In this document: positions 12,770-13,685 of the stretch, piece after piece | Layout of the letters: the number at the start of each line of letters is the position of its first letter | How positions within the stretch are numbered: the stretch's first letter is position 1 | Assembly: GCA_041557595.1 (NCBI GenBank) | Contig: JBFFGE010000126.1 | Span: 1 to 13,685 of the forward strand | Reading direction: 5' to 3' | Length of the DNA: 13,685 nucleotides | DNA from: JAOTYV01 sp041557595 | GTDB lineage: Bacteria; Pseudomonadota; Alphaproteobacteria; UBA8366 | The notes under the pieces: model-generated | The model's database searches: none | What the model was told of the DNA's origin: nothing | The model's input: the letters and a program-made list of their open reading frames with translations, nothing else | Position numbers and translations under genes: made by a program

Positions 12770-13685
12770 CTATTCGATCTCGTCGTCGGTTGTCGGGGCG
12801 ACGGCGTTCAGCGACCGGTCGGCGGCGGCCGAACCATGGGGACCGGCCAGGGTCGATTTGGCCGCGCCGGGCGCGGCGGAAAGCGAGGATGACTTCGCGG
12901 CGCCGTCGGTATTCAGCAGGAATGTGACGCCGCGGCGGTTCTGCGACCAGGCGGCTTCCGTCTCGCCCTGAACCGCCGGGCGGCTCTCGCCGTAGCTGAT
13001 GGTCTTGATGCGGTCGGGGGCGACACCCTCGCCGATCAGATAGTCGCGAATCGCCATGGCGCGCCGTTCGCCGAGCGCCAGGTTGTATTTTTCCGGGCCG
13101 CGCGAATCCGCATGGCCTTCGATGATCGCCGTCACCTTGGCATGGCGCTTCAGCCAGGCGGCTTGCTTTTTCAGCGTTTTGGCGGCGTCCGGCGTGACCT
13201 TGTACTGGTCGAAGCCGAACTGGACCCGATTACCGGCACTGGTCAGAAAATCCTGAATATCCGCGGGGGCCGGCGCGGCCCGCGTGTCCGAGACGATCGA
13301 CCGGGTCCGGCCCTTGTTCCATGCCTTCAGCTTCGCGGCGGCCAGCGGGGCGGATTTCAACGGCCGGGGGCAGGGCTCCCCGACGACTTCGAAGGCCAGC
13401 GCATTGTCTTCATCCATGCAGAGCCGGATTTTGGCGGCCTTGGGGTCTCCCTGCGCCAGCAGCGCGCGCGCGTTCTTGAGCATGATGCAGTTTTCGTCGC
13501 GCCAGGTCGTGCCGACGCTGAAGCCGAAATTGTCACCCTGGCCGGCCGCGCCGGACGATCCCATGCAGGTATCCTCCGGCGTCCGCAGGACCGTCGGCGC
13601 GGCGCTGGCCGCGACCGCGCCATTGCCGCCATTGCCCGTTGCGCCGGCAGCGCCTGAGTTGGCGGCGACGGAAATCGCAGCGCCG
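12770..13685 (-). CDS. OmpA/Pal-domain envelope protein, N-terminus outside the window
   Basis: The reading frame is open to the right edge, so the gene is partial. An internal Met at 13564 gives a 264-residue product but is unlikely to be the start: the frame continues upstream through a Gly/Ala/Asn-rich stretch and a TPEDTC segment that adjoins it. Counting from that Met, a region with Cys just before residue 1 and at 26, 49 and 65 (GFSVGTTWRDENC at 14-26) comes first, then a Pal-type OmpA domain at about 112-217: VQFGFDQYKVTP, IIEGHADSRGPEKYNLALGERRA, RIKTISYGESRPAV and WSQNRRGVTF, which bind peptidoglycan in relatives. A tail of about 45 residues rich in Ala and Ser follows. The domain is close to Pal, yet no lipobox is in view and the Cys region is not part of Pal, so I would not call it pal. 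An envelope location is inferred. Confidence 0.85.
   Translation of the reverse strand, partial: GAAISVAANSGAAGATGNGGNGAVAASAAPTVLRTPEDTCMGSSGAAGQGDNFGFSVGTTWRDENCIMLKNARALLAQGDPKAAKIRLCMDEDNALAFEVVGEPCPRPLKSAPLAAAKLKAWNKGRTRSIVSDTRAAPAPADIQDFLTSAGNRVQFGFDQYKVTPDAAKTLKKQAAWLKRHAKVTAIIEGHADSRGPEKYNLALGERRAMAIRDYLIGEGVAPDRIKTISYGESRPAVQGETEAAWSQNRRGVTFLLNTDGAAKSSSLSAAPGAAKSTLAGPHGSAAADRSLNAVAPTTDDEIE

Noticed and set aside
1..13685. CRISPR array, insertion sequence, toxin-antitoxin pair, phage genes or defence island
   Set aside because: I saw no regularly spaced repeats, transposase, integrase or nuclease motifs, and gene content is housekeeping throughout.

Overview
The window is ordinary chromosomal DNA from a GC-rich Gram-negative bacterium, most likely an alphaproteobacterium of the Rhodospirillales type. 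Evidence for this is a LolA outer-membrane lipoprotein carrier directly behind FtsK, a GlnK-AmtB pair beside a UbiH-type ubiquinone hydroxylase, a Trm112-like protein of the cysteine-poor 'CPLTKGPL' form, and a thioredoxin-TPR protein next to a stand-alone LON domain. The placement rests on gene content and protein style; no rRNA gene is present.

Left part (83-4920, all minus strand): ftsK (septal DNA translocase), then lolA overlapping its 3' end, then a class-I glutamine amidotransferase-like hydrolase of the PuuD/peptidase C26 family, then an alpha/beta hydrolase starting 1 base after the PuuD-like stop. A 500-base non-coding stretch (4921-5420) carries the amtB terminator, two candidate minus-strand promoters and two hairpins, so ftsK probably has a long leader.

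Middle (5319-8708): glnK and amtB form a nitrogen-sensing and ammonium-uptake operon on the minus strand, closed by a clear terminator. The divergent control region in front of glnK has a 14-bp-period tandem repeat and a near-consensus sigma-54 element. The ubiquinone-type flavin hydroxylase is transcribed divergently on the plus strand.

Right part (8725-12512, minus strand): six co-directional genes, prolyl-tRNA editing YbaK/ProX-like, thioredoxin-TPR (CnoX/YbbN-like), LON domain, Trm112-like, DUF971 and PhzF-like, are close enough to form one or two operons with a translation and protein quality-control flavour. Next come a plus-strand tRNA-Gly(GCC) with its own promoter and short repeats on its 3' side, and finally the 3' part of a protein with a Pal-like OmpA domain that runs off the right edge.

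I found no CRISPR array, insertion sequence, phage gene, defence system or evident new system. The most interesting items are modest: the repeats next to the tRNA, the unusual OmpA-domain protein, the glnK control region, the long ftsK leader, and start-codon corrections (notably amtB from GTG at 6785).
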